Positions 27,071 through 37,470 of a stretch of 64,000 nt of DNA are shown here, in pieces. The notes below the pieces were generated by a model. It had not been told where the DNA came from. It did no database searches and worked only from the letters and a program-made list of their open reading frames with translations. The DNA is from Sphingomonas swuensis. Lineage in GTDB: Bacteria > Pseudomonadota > Alphaproteobacteria > Sphingomonadales > Sphingomonadaceae. The DNA is taken from NCBI RefSeq assembly GCF_039538045.1, contig NZ_BAABBQ010000001.1, forward strand, positions 1-64,000, given 5' to 3'. The position numbers and the translations under genes were made by a program. Numbering within the stretch: the first letter of the stretch is position 1; the number at the start of each line of letters is the position of its first letter.

Positions 27071-27074
<4 letters not shown>
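25803..27074 (+). CDS. purD: Phosphoribosylamine-glycine ligase
   Basis: A 423-residue ATP-grasp enzyme for the second step of purine synthesis, joining phosphoribosylamine and glycine. Seen are the N-terminal [14 protein letters not shown], the ATP-grasp lysine segment [38 protein letters not shown], and [15 protein letters not shown] with [13 protein letters not shown]. Length and order are normal. AGGAGG at 25788-25793, nine bases before the ATG, fixes the start. The start overlaps that of divergent xseA by up to 17 bases. Its TGA overlaps the following gene as ATGA, so a trio of small membrane-anchored proteins is translated after it. Confidence 0.97.
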
Positions 27075-27459
<385 letters not shown>

Positions 27460-27460
<1 letters not shown>

Positions 27461-27585
27461 TGCCGACCCTGCCATTGTTCGTCGAGGCAGCCTTGCTCGG
27501 GCTCGGGGGTTTCGGCTTCGGACTGGTCCTCGCTTATCTGGCCGAGCTTCACCGCCGGCGCCAAACCAGGGGTTGGAATGACTGA
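27460..27585 (+). CDS. 41-residue single-pass membrane protein
   Basis: A short gene encoding 41 residues: MPTLPLFVEAALLGLGGFG, continuing hydrophobic to about residue 29 and ending with a basic tail (LHRRRQTRGWND). The layout is one transmembrane helix with a positively charged, probably cytoplasmic, end. The ATG overlaps the previous stop by one base, and its last eight bases overlap the next gene. Position between two membrane-anchored genes with tight overlaps makes a real gene likely. I do not recognise a family. Similar tiny proteins may be missed by annotation because of length. Confidence 0.55.
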
Positions 27586-28117
27586 ACTGTGGAATGCCTA
27601 TTGGCCGATGATCCTCGTCGCGGTGGCGATCGGCCTCATCGTTGGCCTCGTCGCCTTTCGCCGGCCCAAGCAGAAGGTGACCTTGAGCAAGACCGATGCA
27701 CCGGTCCGTCCGCACATGGCGGCGGTGACCGAAGAGCGCCCGGTCCCCTCCCCGCTCGACCATGACGGCGGCGGGGAAGGCGAAGGCGTCGGCGACGAGA
27801 TCGCGGCGGCTGCCAGCGACGTGGTCGGCCAGTTCGTCGGCGCCAAGGTCCACTCGAACCTGCCCGGAAGCCACGGCGTGCCCGACGACCTCCAGCGCCT
27901 GAAGGGCGTCGGCCCCAAGCTTGCCGGGCTGCTTCAGGAGCGCGGGCTGACCCGCTATGAGCAGATTGCCGCGCTGACCCCGGAAGAGGTCACTGCACTC
28001 GATGCCGACCTCGGCGCCTTCAAGGGCCGCCTGACCCGTGACCGGGTGGTCGAGCAGGCCGGCTTCCTCGCCCGCGACGATCGCGAGGGCTATGAGGCGA
28101 CGTTCGGAAAAATCTGA
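27578..28117 (+). CDS. Membrane-anchored helix-hairpin-helix protein
   Basis: A 179-residue protein with an N-terminal membrane segment (about residues 9-27, WPMILVAVAIGLIVGLVAF), a charged linker (about 28-95) and a C-terminal helix-hairpin-helix domain (about 100-165: DDLQRLKGVGPKLAGLLQ, then LTPEEVTALDADLGAFKGRL). The GVGPKL hairpin is the usual non-specific DNA-binding type found in the COG3743 group, sometimes labelled flap-endonuclease-like, though no nuclease site is visible. It would tether DNA or another partner to the inner membrane. It overlaps the 41-residue gene by eight bases and closes the purD operon. Convergent with the protease gene. Confidence 0.75.
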   Translation: MTELWNAYWPMILVAVAIGLIVGLVAFRRPKQKVTLSKTDAPVRPHMAAVTEERPVPSPLDHDGGGEGEGVGDEIAAAASDVVGQFVGAKVHSNLPGSHGVPDDLQRLKGVGPKLAGLLQERGLTRYEQIAALTPEEVTALDADLGAFKGRLTRDRVVEQAGFLARDDREGYEATFGKI

Positions 28118-28148
28118 GAAATCAGACGTCCAAATCCTACGAAGTTAC

Positions 28149-28193
28149 CGAAGTTACCCTGGTGAGCGGTCGACGCGCACGAGGGTAACTTCG
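28149..28193. repeat. Extragenic palindrome between convergent genes
   Basis: Perfect 12-base arms CGAAGTTACCCT (28149-28160) and AGGGTAACTTCG (28182-28193), with extra GTG/CAC and GCG/CGC pairing inside, form one long hairpin. The left arm is preceded by a partial copy (CGAAGTTAC, 28140-28148). No T run follows, so it may be a REP-like palindrome rather than a simple terminator, although its place between converging genes would allow it to stop both transcripts. Confidence 0.7.
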
Positions 28194-28278
28194 GGTGGCT
28201 CGCAGCGCCGGACACGAGCTTCCGGGAGCAGCCAAGCAGGCGAAATCCTACTAGGCAAGGGCCGCGACGGCGGCGGTC

Positions 28279-29430
28279 CTAGAGATAGTCGGCGAGGGTG
28301 AAATTGACCGTGCGCCGCTGACCGCCACGCTCGATCTCGAGGGTGACCGGAGTTCCCGCACGGCTACTCGTCTGGCGGATGATCTCGGCCAGCCGCTGGC
28401 CCACGACAACATCGCCCGGGCGGACACCGGCGGCGGCGGCGGGACTGCCGTTCCCGACATCGATCACGGTCGGCCGGCCGCGCTCCTCCTCGACCCACAG
28501 ACCGGCGCGATTGTAGCCGTCGGCAAGCGCAGGCGTGCCGTGCGGCTGGACCCACAGGGCCTTGTTCGCGACGTCGGTCGACAGGTTGAAGTGGCGGATG
28601 ATCTGGAGGCCGATGATTCCGTCCTCGTTCTGCCCGAGGCCATCACGGCGAAGCAGTGCGATTGGCCGCTCGAAGCGCTGGCCGCCGAATTCGATATGGT
28701 CGAGCCGGACGAGACGGCCCATTCCGCCCTTGCCACCGATCCCGCTGGTGCGCTGGGGCGCATAGGGCCGGTCGTCGTTCCACAGGCCGAGCGTCTTGGC
28801 CGCGCGCTCGTGGAGCGACAGGCTGCCCGGCGCGCCGGTGTCGAGCAGGAAGCGCAGTCTGCGCCCGTTCACCGCGGCGTCGCCATAGAGACGCGGCGAC
28901 AGCGAGCCCGTCCCGGTCCCTCCCTGGATGCCGCCGCCAAGCTTGGTGAAGCCCGAACGGTTGGGCCGACCGCCCGGATAGACCCGCCACTCGCCCGCCT
29001 CGATGTCGAGATCGCTGTCGAGCGCGGTGAGCAGGCCCGCGGCGAAGGCGCCCTGGATCCCGCCGCCGAGGTTGCGGTCGAGCCCGGCGAAGGCGACGCT
29101 CGGCTGGCGGATGCCGCCGCCGAGGACGACGTCGGGCGCAAGGTAGAGCGGCAGCTCGGCGACCCCGCCGATCCCGCGAAAGCGCGTGGTACGCTTGCTG
29201 ACGAGCGCCAGCTCGCGGGCATAGCCGGGGTTGATGAGGCTGAGCTCGGCCCCGGTGTCGAAGGCGAAGGGCACCGGGGCCCGCCCGCCGATCGAGGTCG
29301 GGATGACGACCCAGCGCCCGACGATCGCGATCCTGCTGACGATGACCGGCGACTGGGCGAGCGCGGGTCGGGGCAGTGCGGCCACGGCGGCGGACGCGCC
29401 GAGCAGCGTCAGGAGATGGCGACGATTCAA
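28279..29430 (-). CDS. Exported retropepsin-like aspartyl protease with C-terminal PDZ domain
   Basis: A 383-residue protein with two aspartyl-protease repeats and a PDZ domain. A Tat-like signal (NRRHLLTLLGASAAVAAL, cleavage near ALAQ) is present. The catalytic motifs are FDTGAELS in the first half and LDTGAPGS in the second. The last 90 residues contain VIDVGNGSPAAAAGVRPGDVV, a PDZ ligand-binding loop. The TTG at 29430 with a GAGG-type site upstream gives the neatest signal peptide; ATG 29481 is an alternative. Substrates are unknown. It follows the SnoaL-like secreted protein by about 80 bases on the same strand. Confidence 0.85.
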   Translation of the reverse strand: MNRRHLLTLLGASAAVAALPRPALAQSPVIVSRIAIVGRWVVIPTSIGGRAPVPFAFDTGAELSLINPGYARELALVSKRTTRFRGIGGVAELPLYLAPDVVLGGGIRQPSVAFAGLDRNLGGGIQGAFAAGLLTALDSDLDIEAGEWRVYPGGRPNRSGFTKLGGGIQGGTGTGSLSPRLYGDAAVNGRRLRFLLDTGAPGSLSLHERAAKTLGLWNDDRPYAPQRTSGIGGKGGMGRLVRLDHIEFGGQRFERPIALLRRDGLGQNEDGIIGLQIIRHFNLSTDVANKALWVQPHGTPALADGYNRAGLWVEEERGRPTVIDVGNGSPAAAAGVRPGDVVVGQRLAEIIRQTSSRAGTPVTLEIERGGQRRTVNFTLADYL

Positions 29431-29512
29431 GGGAGCACCTCGGAAACGCGGGAACAGAGCCGTCAGGCTAGCCCGAAGCATCGCGGAGGCAAGCCGCGAA
29501 ATGACGCCGCGT

Positions 29513-30289
29513 CTACTTCCGTGGCACCCGGCGCATCCGTGCCGCGACGCTGCCATTCTCCATCACGATGAGGGTGTCGCCCTTGAACTGGAACTGGAGT
29601 GGACGATCGGCCACGCCGAAGCGATCGGGAGCGAGAGGGACGAGGACGAAATCCGTGCCGCCCGAGGTCAGGACCAGTTCGTCGCCCCTGACTCGAACGA
29701 GCGCGCTGCCCTCGCCCGTATATTCGCCTGCGAGATCGAGCAGCGCGGCGGCGGACAATTTGACCGGGGCGAGTTCCGGAACGCCCGCCGCATGGCCAAA
29801 GCTGACGACCCGGCGCATGCGCCATCGACCGGCGGACTGCTGCCACAAGGAGATGAAGCGCGCACTTCCGCTCGGCTGCGCCGCGCCACCATCGATCGAG
29901 CGGAGGAAGCGGTGCTCGCCCGTCAGGAGCCCGAAGCCCCCGGCGAGCGGTTCGAAGCGGATCGAGGACGGGACCGCCCGGCGGGTCACGCGCTCGCCGC
30001 GCTTGCCGCAAGGACCGCGCATCATCGAGGCGGCGATCGGCATGGCCCCGACGGTGAGGCCCGTGCGATCATGGTAGAATTCGGCATCGGTGGTGAAGAG
30101 CGCCGCCATGCTTTTCGCATCGCAGCGCTCGAAGGCGGCCCAGAAGGCCGAGTCCGCCTGCCGTATCTGGACCTCGGGGCCCTGCGCCGGGCGAGCGGGG
30201 GCGGAAGCGGCCACCGGTTGGGAGGCGAGGATCACCAGCAGCGGCAGAAGAAGGGCCCCAGGGCTCCGCCCATTGAGCGAGACGTGCAT
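29513..30289 (-). CDS. Secreted protein with NTF2/SnoaL-like domain
   Basis: A 258-residue exported protein. After a signal peptide (to about residue 29, VAAS) comes an NTF2/DUF4440-like cone fold: IRQADSAFWAAFERCDAKSM, LFTTDAEFYHDRTGLTVG and RFISLWQQSAGRWRMRRVVSF. The C-terminal 90 residues (LDLAGEYTGEGSALVRVRG) look like the beta-rich tail of an enzyme inhibitor or DUF3471-type domain that often follows such folds. No catalytic residues can be assigned. It precedes the aspartyl protease on the same strand. Confidence 0.78.
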   Translation of the reverse strand: MHVSLNGRSPGALLLPLLVILASQPVAASAPARPAQGPEVQIRQADSAFWAAFERCDAKSMAALFTTDAEFYHDRTGLTVGAMPIAASMMRGPCGKRGERVTRRAVPSSIRFEPLAGGFGLLTGEHRFLRSIDGGAAQPSGSARFISLWQQSAGRWRMRRVVSFGHAAGVPELAPVKLSAAALLDLAGEYTGEGSALVRVRGDELVLTSGGTDFVLVPLAPDRFGVADRPLQFQFKGDTLIVMENGSVAARMRRVPRK

Positions 30290-30362
30290 GCAAATACCCC
30301 TGCGGCGCTAGGTGACTTGCAATACTAATACACCGTGGGGACGGTCTCGCAAGAGCGACACG

Positions 30363-30400
30363 GAAAAGCCCCGCCGCGGTGCGTGCCGGGCGGGGCTTTC
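30363..30400 (-). terminator. Rho-independent terminator of hppA
   Basis: GAAAAGCCCCGCC (30363-30375) pairs with GGCGGGGCTTTC (30389-30400) around a 13-base loop. Read on the minus strand the stem ends in TTTTC, 21 bases after the hppA stop. The opposite-strand copy could also act on anything transcribed from the left. Confidence 0.82.
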
Positions 30401-30420
30401 CTGGTCGACGGATCGTTCGA

Positions 30421-32577
<2,157 letters not shown>

Positions 32578-32636
32578 GGGTGTTCATTCCCCCGTCCTGT
32601 TGTGAACGAAGGTTGTAAGCGGCGATTCGGCCCTGT

Positions 32637-32726
32637 CTAGGCCAGCAGGAAGGCGGTCACGGCACCCGACAGCAATCCGGCCAGCGCGAAGCTGATCCGC
32701 CGCAGCTCAGGATGGGTGATGCTCAT
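32637..32726 (-). CDS. Possible 29-residue single-pass membrane peptide
   Basis: A short frame overlapping the last 20 bases of thiL encodes MSITHPELRRISFALAGLLS followed by GAVTAFLLA and a TAG. A basic N-terminal part precedes one hydrophobic helix, a common shape for small membrane proteins. No clear ribosome binding site is seen, but translation could be coupled to thiL. No family recognised; I give it low confidence, as such frames also occur by chance. Confidence 0.3.
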   Translation of the reverse strand: MSITHPELRRISFALAGLLSGAVTAFLLA

Positions 32727-33642
32727 AACCGAGGCGCTCCGGCAACGGCACTGGGCCGAGGTCGTCGACGAGGGTGAAGACCCCGTTGTCCACCAGCTCG
32801 CCGACGGGGGTGATCCTGACGGGTTCGCCTTGCCAAAGCGTTAACCCATCCACCGCGGGCGGGAGGGCGACGAGGAGCGCATAGTCGTCGCCGCCGGTCG
32901 CCGCGAACAGGCGGGCCGCGCGGTCCTGCCCGCGCTCGGCGACGAAGGCCGAGGACAGCGGCAGGCTGGCAAGGTCGAGGTGGAGGCCGCAACCGCTCGC
33001 CCGGGCGAGCCGCCAAGAGTCGAGCAGAAGTCCGTCGGAGACGTCCATGGTCGCCGTCGCGTGCGGCGCGAAGGACGCCCCGAGGTCGAGCAATGGAATG
33101 GGTCGCCGGTAGATGTCGACGAGGAGGCCGGTGGCGGCGCGATCGGCGAGGAGGCAGGCAAGGCCCGCGGCGCTGTCCCCGACTGTTCCGACCAGCCACA
33201 GCCGATCGCCCGGTCGCCCGCCCGAACGCGACGGGACAGCCGCGGCAGCGCGGCCGATCGCGGTCAGGCCGAGGACCCGCGGAGCACCCGCGGGAAGCGC
33301 GACCGTGTCCCCGCCGAGCAGCGGCAGCCGGTAATGCTCGCACAGTTGCGCGAGTCCGGCGAGGAAGCGCTCTTCCCAGCCGGGATCGTGGCCGATGGAG
33401 AGCGAAAGCAAGGCTCCGACCGGGGCGGCGCCCTTGGCGGCGAGGTCGGAAAGATTCACCGCGCCGAGCTTCCAGCCGACGCTCTCGGGCGGGTCGCTGG
33501 GGAGATAATGAACGCCCTCGACGACCGTGTCGTGAGTGAGGACGAGGTCGCCGAGGAGCGCGACATCGTCGGCGAGGCCGCGCGCGGCGGGATTGGTGGC
33601 GAGGGTGCGAAGCTGGTCGAGGAGGCTTGCTTCCGAGGTCAC
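32707..33642 (-). CDS. thiL: Thiamine-monophosphate kinase
   Basis: A 311-residue kinase making thiamine pyrophosphate from thiamine monophosphate. Typical parts: DDVALLGDLVLTHDTVVEGV near the N-terminus, LAAKGAAPVGALLSL, LLGGDTV, RPGDRLWLVGTVGDSAAGLA, and the late TMDVSDGLLLDS and GGDDYALLVALP motifs that bind Mg-ATP. The start is GTG (33642), one base after the nusB stop, so translation is coupled. The nusB-thiL order is conserved in many proteobacteria. A possible peptide gene and hppA follow. Confidence 0.96.
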   Translation of the reverse strand: MTSEASLLDQLRTLATNPAARGLADDVALLGDLVLTHDTVVEGVHYLPSDPPESVGWKLGAVNLSDLAAKGAAPVGALLSLSIGHDPGWEERFLAGLAQLCEHYRLPLLGGDTVALPAGAPRVLGLTAIGRAAAAVPSRSGGRPGDRLWLVGTVGDSAAGLACLLADRAATGLLVDIYRRPIPLLDLGASFAPHATATMDVSDGLLLDSWRLARASGCGLHLDLASLPLSSAFVAERGQDRAARLFAATGGDDYALLVALPPAVDGLTLWQGEPVRITPVGELVDNGVFTLVDDLGPVPLPERLGYEHHPS

Positions 33643-33643
33643 C

Positions 33644-34114
33644 CTATCCCCGCACGTCCCTGGCGATGCCGTCGAGGAGGCCGTTGACGAACTTGACGTC
33701 CTTCTCGTCGAAGAAGGCGTGGGCCACGTCGAGATATTCGTCGATCACCGTGCCGACGGTGACATCGGGGCGGGCGATCAGCTCGTAGGTGCCGGCGCGG
33801 AGGATGGCGCGCATCGAGCGGTCGAGCCGCTCCAGCTTCCAGCCTTCGGCGAGACGCTTGCTGACCAGCCCGTCGATCTCGGCAGCGCGGGCGGTGACGC
33901 CGCGGACGAGGTCGTCGAAGAAGTCCATCTCGGCGTCGACCATCGTCACTTCGTCGATCGTCTGGCCGAAGCGGTGCTGGTGGAATTCGTGAAGCAGGAT
34001 GGGCGTGGGGGTGCCTTCCATCTCCTGCTGGTAGAGCGCCTGGACGGCGGCGAGGCGGGCGGCCGAGCGGGCGCGGCTCTTCTTGGGCTTGGGCTTGCTG
34101 TTTGGCTGGGACAT
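33644..34114 (-). CDS. nusB: Transcription antitermination factor NusB
   Basis: A 156-residue all-helical RNA-binding protein that with NusE binds boxA in rRNA leaders. ATG 34114 gives MSQPNSKPKPKKSRARSAAR, an arginine-rich start as usual, then LAAVQALYQQEME, the first helix. The later part (LDRSMRAILRAGTYELIARP and VIDEYLDVAHAFFDEKDVKF VNGLLD) matches the family closely. A longer frame to 34147 would overlap the hydrolase gene and is rejected. It lies ten bases after the hydrolase stop and one before thiL. Confidence 0.95.
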   Translation of the reverse strand: MSQPNSKPKPKKSRARSAARLAAVQALYQQEMEGTPTPILLHEFHQHRFGQTIDEVTMVDAEMDFFDDLVRGVTARAAEIDGLVSKRLAEGWKLERLDRSMRAILRAGTYELIARPDVTVGTVIDEYLDVAHAFFDEKDVKFVNGLLDGIARDVRG

Positions 34115-34124
34115 GGGGCCGGGC

Positions 34125-35024
34125 CTATGCGCCTGTCGGCAGTTCAAGGAAAGAGCGCAGCGCCGCGGCGACCGGCTCGGGCTTCTCCCAGGGCACGAAG
34201 TGGCCGGCGTCCTCGATCCGGACGATCCTCAGATCCTCGACCAGTGTGTCGAGGCCGTCGAGCTGGAGCGGGAGCAGTGCCTTGTCCTTCATCCCCCAGA
34301 CGACCAGCGTCGGGACGGCAATCTTCGGGAAGGCGCGGAGGAGGAAGTCGGGCAGCGGCACGGTGACACCCGGCGGCGGGACCATCACCGCGGCGCCGCG
34401 ATACCAGTTTAGCATCGCGTTGAAGACGCCGGGCTGCGACCATTCGGCGATATATTGCGCCTTATCGTCCGCCGGAATGCTGGCGAGGTCGACATGGCCC
34501 GAGAAGCTCTTGTCGAAGAACGCCTCCCAGCCGATTGTCTCGGGGTAATGCTCGAAGCCCGGGGCGCGGAAGGCGGTGATGTACTGCGAGGCGGCGCGCT
34601 GGTCGGAATCCTCGATCAGGCTCTTCTGGAAGAGGACCGGATGGGGCGCGTTGACGATGGCGAGGCGTTTGAGGCGCGGGTCGCCGCGGAGCGCCGCCGC
34701 CCAGCTGACCGCCCCGCCCCAGTCGTGACCGACGAGGGTGAACGCATCGAGGCCGAGCCGGTCGACGAGCGCGAACAGGTCGCCCACGATCTTGTCGGTG
34801 GCATAATCGGCCTTGTCCTGCGGCGCGCCCGAAGCGGCGAAGCCGCGCTGGTCGGGCATGATCAGCCGGTAACGGTCCTCGAGCAAGGGTACGAGGCGGC
34901 GCCAGGTGCGGTGGCTCTCGGGAAAGCCGTGGAGAAAGACGATCGCCGGGCCGTCTTCGGGTCCGGCGGTGGCGACGTTGAGGGTGACCCCGGTCGACAG
35001 TGCGTGGCGGGTGAAGGTCGTCAC
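34125..35024 (-). CDS. Alpha/beta hydrolase (epoxide hydrolase / haloalkane dehalogenase type)
   Basis: A 299-residue cytoplasmic hydrolase. The oxyanion HGFPESH motif and the nucleophile elbow LVGHDWGGAVSW are present, with aspartate as nucleophile, which is the pattern of epoxide hydrolases and haloalkane dehalogenases rather than serine esterases. The C-terminal catalytic histidine lies in EDAGHFVPWEKP and the acid probably in VVWGMKDKALLP. GTG at 35024 overlaps the upstream TGA as GTGA, which decides the start. It is part of the bolA-pirin-lipoprotein-hydrolase-nusB-thiL operon; true substrate unknown. Confidence 0.88.
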   Translation of the reverse strand: MTTFTRHALSTGVTLNVATAGPEDGPAIVFLHGFPESHRTWRRLVPLLEDRYRLIMPDQRGFAASGAPQDKADYATDKIVGDLFALVDRLGLDAFTLVGHDWGGAVSWAAALRGDPRLKRLAIVNAPHPVLFQKSLIEDSDQRAASQYITAFRAPGFEHYPETIGWEAFFDKSFSGHVDLASIPADDKAQYIAEWSQPGVFNAMLNWYRGAAVMVPPPGVTVPLPDFLLRAFPKIAVPTLVVWGMKDKALLPLQLDGLDTLVEDLRIVRIEDAGHFVPWEKPEPVAAALRSFLELPTGA

Positions 35025-35620
35025 GTGGGGATGATCCTCTCTTCTCGCTGGCACAGGCGACGGTAGTCGGCGGCGCTGGCGAGGGCCGCGGCATCGGCCT
35101 GCCGGGCGCGCTCGAGCGCAAGATCGAAGGTCGACCGATCGACCGGAGCCGAGCCGAGCTCGCGTCCGTCGCGGGCGAGCCTCACCAGCCGGAGCGGCGC
35201 CCGGCTCGCCAGCAGCGCGGCGAGATCGCGGCCCGAGACGGCGAGCTCGGACAGGCCGGGCGAGAAAGCGCGGCTGCGATAGGTGGTGGTGCCGCCGGCG
35301 AGGACCAGCTGTCCGGGCTCGCCAGCGCTGGTGCCGGGCGACATTCGGAAGCGGAAGCGGCCTTCGGCGATCTCGAGCACGCCTTCCTCGGCCTGCCACT
35401 CGGCGAGCAGGCGGGCGGGCGCCGTGCCGGCCAGGTTGAGGTCGAAATCGGTCCGGCCCGAGCGAAGCTCGCCGCGCGATCCGAGCGCGCGGACGCTGCC
35501 TGCGCGGACCGGGCCCTCGGCGGATTGCGCCGCGCAGGACCAGCCTGGCGCCCCTCCACCGCCGCCCGTGGTGGCGCAGCCGGCGAGTGCGAGGGGGAGC
35601 AGGACCGCGAGCGACCTCAC
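35021..35620 (-). CDS. Putative lipoprotein, unknown function
   Basis: A 199-residue protein with a lipoprotein signal (LAVLLPLALAGC, lipidated C15) followed by a glycine-rich spacer. The mature part is beta-rich without a motif I recognise (ELRSGRTDFDLNLAG, GTTTYRSRAF, LVRLARDGRELG). The C-terminus contains a helix with RARQADAAALASAADYR and a cysteine. GTG at 35620 overlaps the pirin TGA as GTGA, and its own stop overlaps the hydrolase start the same way, so it is translated in a chain with both. Longer frames upstream are inside pirin and rejected. Confidence 0.72.
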   Translation of the reverse strand: MRSLAVLLPLALAGCATTGGGGGAPGWSCAAQSAEGPVRAGSVRALGSRGELRSGRTDFDLNLAGTAPARLLAEWQAEEGVLEIAEGRFRFRMSPGTSAGEPGQLVLAGGTTTYRSRAFSPGLSELAVSGRDLAALLASRAPLRLVRLARDGRELGSAPVDRSTFDLALERARQADAAALASAADYRRLCQREERIIPT

Positions 35621-36519
35621 GGATAGCTGACCGTCAGCGGGACTTCGGGAAGCGGGATCCATTCGTGATCGTCCTGCGGCGGAAGCGCGAATTCGCCGGC
35701 CTTCCAGGCGCGCTTGGCTTCCTGGATGCGGTCGCGGCGAGAGGAGACGAAGTTCCACCAGACATGGCGTTCGCCGTCCATCGGCGCGCCGCCGGCAAGC
35801 ATCAGGCGCGCGCCTCGCTCGGAGCGAAGCACCGGCCGGGTACCGGGGCGGAGGAGCACGAGGTTCATCTGCTCGAGGCCGAAGCCGTCGACGCTTGCAT
35901 CGCCGTCGAGCAGGTAGAGTGCGCGTTCGTCGGCCTCGCGCTCGAGCTCAATGCTCGCGCCGGGCGCAAGCTGAATCGACGCGTAGATCGTCGGGTGATG
36001 CTGGATGACGGGCGAGGTCACGCCGAAAGCCGACCCCATGATGAGGTCGAGACGGACTCCGCTGCCCTCGACCACCGGGATGCGATTGGCGGGGACGTGC
36101 TGGAAGGCGGCGTCGACCTCCTCCTTGTCCTGCGGAAGCGCAAGCCAGGTCTGGATTCCGTCGAGCCTCGGCCCCGCGGCGCGCTCGTCGGCGGGTGAGC
36201 GCTCCGAATGGCTGATGCCCTTGCCCGCCGTCATCAGGTTGACCGCGCCGGGTTCGATCCGCTGGATCGAGCCGACACTGTCGCGATGGTCGATCGCGCC
36301 CTCGAACAAATAGGTGACCGTGGCGAGGTTGATGTGGGGGTGCGGGCGAACGTCGATGCCCTCGTCGACCCCAAGTTGGGCCGGGCCCATCTGGTCGAAG
36401 AAGATGAACGGGCCGACCATCGTCCGCTGCTTGTGCGGGAGCGTGCGGTGAACCTTGAAGCCGCCGAGGTCGTGAGTGACCGGGGCGAGGCTGAGCAGGC
36501 GGGGATCGTCGTTGGTCAT
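35617..36519 (-). CDS. Pirin family protein
   Basis: A 300-residue bicupin. The first cupin contains the metal ligands in DVRPHPHINLATVTYLFEG (two histidines) and HSERSP further on, with an E/H pair typical of pirins; the second cupin is weaker. Bacterial pirins are reported with quercetinase or redox-sensing roles, so function here is open. ATG 36519 overlaps the bolA stop by four bases and its TGA overlaps the lipoprotein start, giving coupled translation. It is the second gene of the bolA-to-thiL operon. Confidence 0.9.
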   Translation of the reverse strand: MTNDDPRLLSLAPVTHDLGGFKVHRTLPHKQRTMVGPFIFFDQMGPAQLGVDEGIDVRPHPHINLATVTYLFEGAIDHRDSVGSIQRIEPGAVNLMTAGKGISHSERSPADERAAGPRLDGIQTWLALPQDKEEVDAAFQHVPANRIPVVEGSGVRLDLIMGSAFGVTSPVIQHHPTIYASIQLAPGASIELEREADERALYLLDGDASVDGFGLEQMNLVLLRPGTRPVLRSERGARLMLAGGAPMDGERHVWWNFVSSRRDRIQEAKRAWKAGEFALPPQDDHEWIPLPEVPLTVSYP

Positions 36520-36803
36520 TCGCCGGGTGCCCTCGTTTCCATGGCCAGTGCGTGAACCTGTTCGTGCATCAACTCGCCGAGCGCCTTGTAGACCGCGCGC
36601 TGCCGCTGCACCCGCGACTGGCCAGCGAAGGCGGCGCTCTCGATCGCCAGGAAGAAGTGCGATTCGCCCCCTTCCCCGCGATAGCCGCCGTGCCCGCGGT
36701 GCTGCTCGCTGTCGTCGCGCAGTTCGATCCGCGTTGGAGCGAGCGAATTTTGCAGTCGAACCAGCATCTCGCGGGCGACCGGGCCAATGGCAGGGGCGTT
36801 CAT
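36516..36803 (-). CDS. BolA family protein
   Basis: A 95-residue BolA-like protein with the KH-like fold. Start at ATG 36803 (MNAPAIGPVAREMLVRLQNS). The family core is LAPTRIELRDDSEQHRGHGG, SHFFLAIESAAFAGQSRVQR and AVYKALGELMHEQVHALAME; the conserved histidine of the C-terminal part (EQVHAL) is seen. BolA proteins work with monothiol glutaredoxins in Fe-S handling. It heads a six-gene run on the minus strand and is divergent from the DnaJ-domain gene, with only 38 bases between starts. Confidence 0.93.
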   Translation of the reverse strand: MNAPAIGPVAREMLVRLQNSLAPTRIELRDDSEQHRGHGGYRGEGGESHFFLAIESAAFAGQSRVQRQRAVYKALGELMHEQVHALAMETRAPGE

Positions 36804-36841
36804 CGCGCCTATATAGTAGGACTGACAGTTATTGACGACCG

Positions 36842-37423
36842 ATGGCATCACGATCCCCCAAGTTCCACGGCCGGGTAGAAGGCGCCGCCGCCCATTGCGC
36901 GGTGCCGGGCTGCCACGAAGCCGGCGAGTTTCGCGCCCCGCTCACCGCTCCGTCGTTCGACGGGCCGGGCGAGTGGCAGTGGCTGTGCCTGGAGCATGTC
37001 CGCGAGCATAATGCGCGCTACAATTACTTCGCCGGGATGAGCCCGGACGAGATCGAGGCGGCGCAGTCACCGGTCGCCGGCTGGGATCGCTCGACCCGCG
37101 CCTTCGCCCATGTCGGCGGGGGCGATCCGGCGCCGAACTGGGCCGACTTCCGCGATCCGCTGGACGCCATCTCTGGCCGTTTCGGTGCGCGGATGCGAGC
37201 GGCGAGCGGGCCGGCCAGCCGCTTCTCGCCGGGCGAGAAGAGCGCTTTGTCGGTGCTCGGCCTCGGCGAGGATGCCGAGCTCGCCAATGTCCGCAAGCGC
37301 TATTCGGAACTGGTCCGGCGCTACCATCCCGATCGCAACGGCGGCGACCGGACGCAGGAAGCCAAGCTGCGCGGGGTCATCGACGCCTGGCAGACGCTGA
37401 GGAGCGCGGCGGCCTTCGCTTAA
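36842..37423 (+). CDS. DnaJ-domain (J-domain) co-chaperone
   Basis: A 193-residue protein with a C-terminal J-domain (about 135-190), carrying the essential H162-P163-D164 tripeptide in RYHPDRNGGD. J-domains stimulate DnaK ATPase. The first 130 residues are not a standard G/F or zinc module; they include AVPGCHEAGEFRAPL and WLCLEHVREHNARYNYF, with a pair of cysteines and a histidine. This N-terminal plus C-terminal J layout is common in alphaproteobacteria, often called DnaJ-like molecular chaperone. It is divergent from bolA and convergent with the GST gene. Confidence 0.85.
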   Translation: MASRSPKFHGRVEGAAAHCAVPGCHEAGEFRAPLTAPSFDGPGEWQWLCLEHVREHNARYNYFAGMSPDEIEAAQSPVAGWDRSTRAFAHVGGGDPAPNWADFRDPLDAISGRFGARMRAASGPASRFSPGEKSALSVLGLGEDAELANVRKRYSELVRRYHPDRNGGDRTQEAKLRGVIDAWQTLRSAAAFA

Positions 37424-37470
37424 AGTTTAAGATTACGGGGCCCTGCCCAAGGAAGCGTCCCGCTCCCGTC

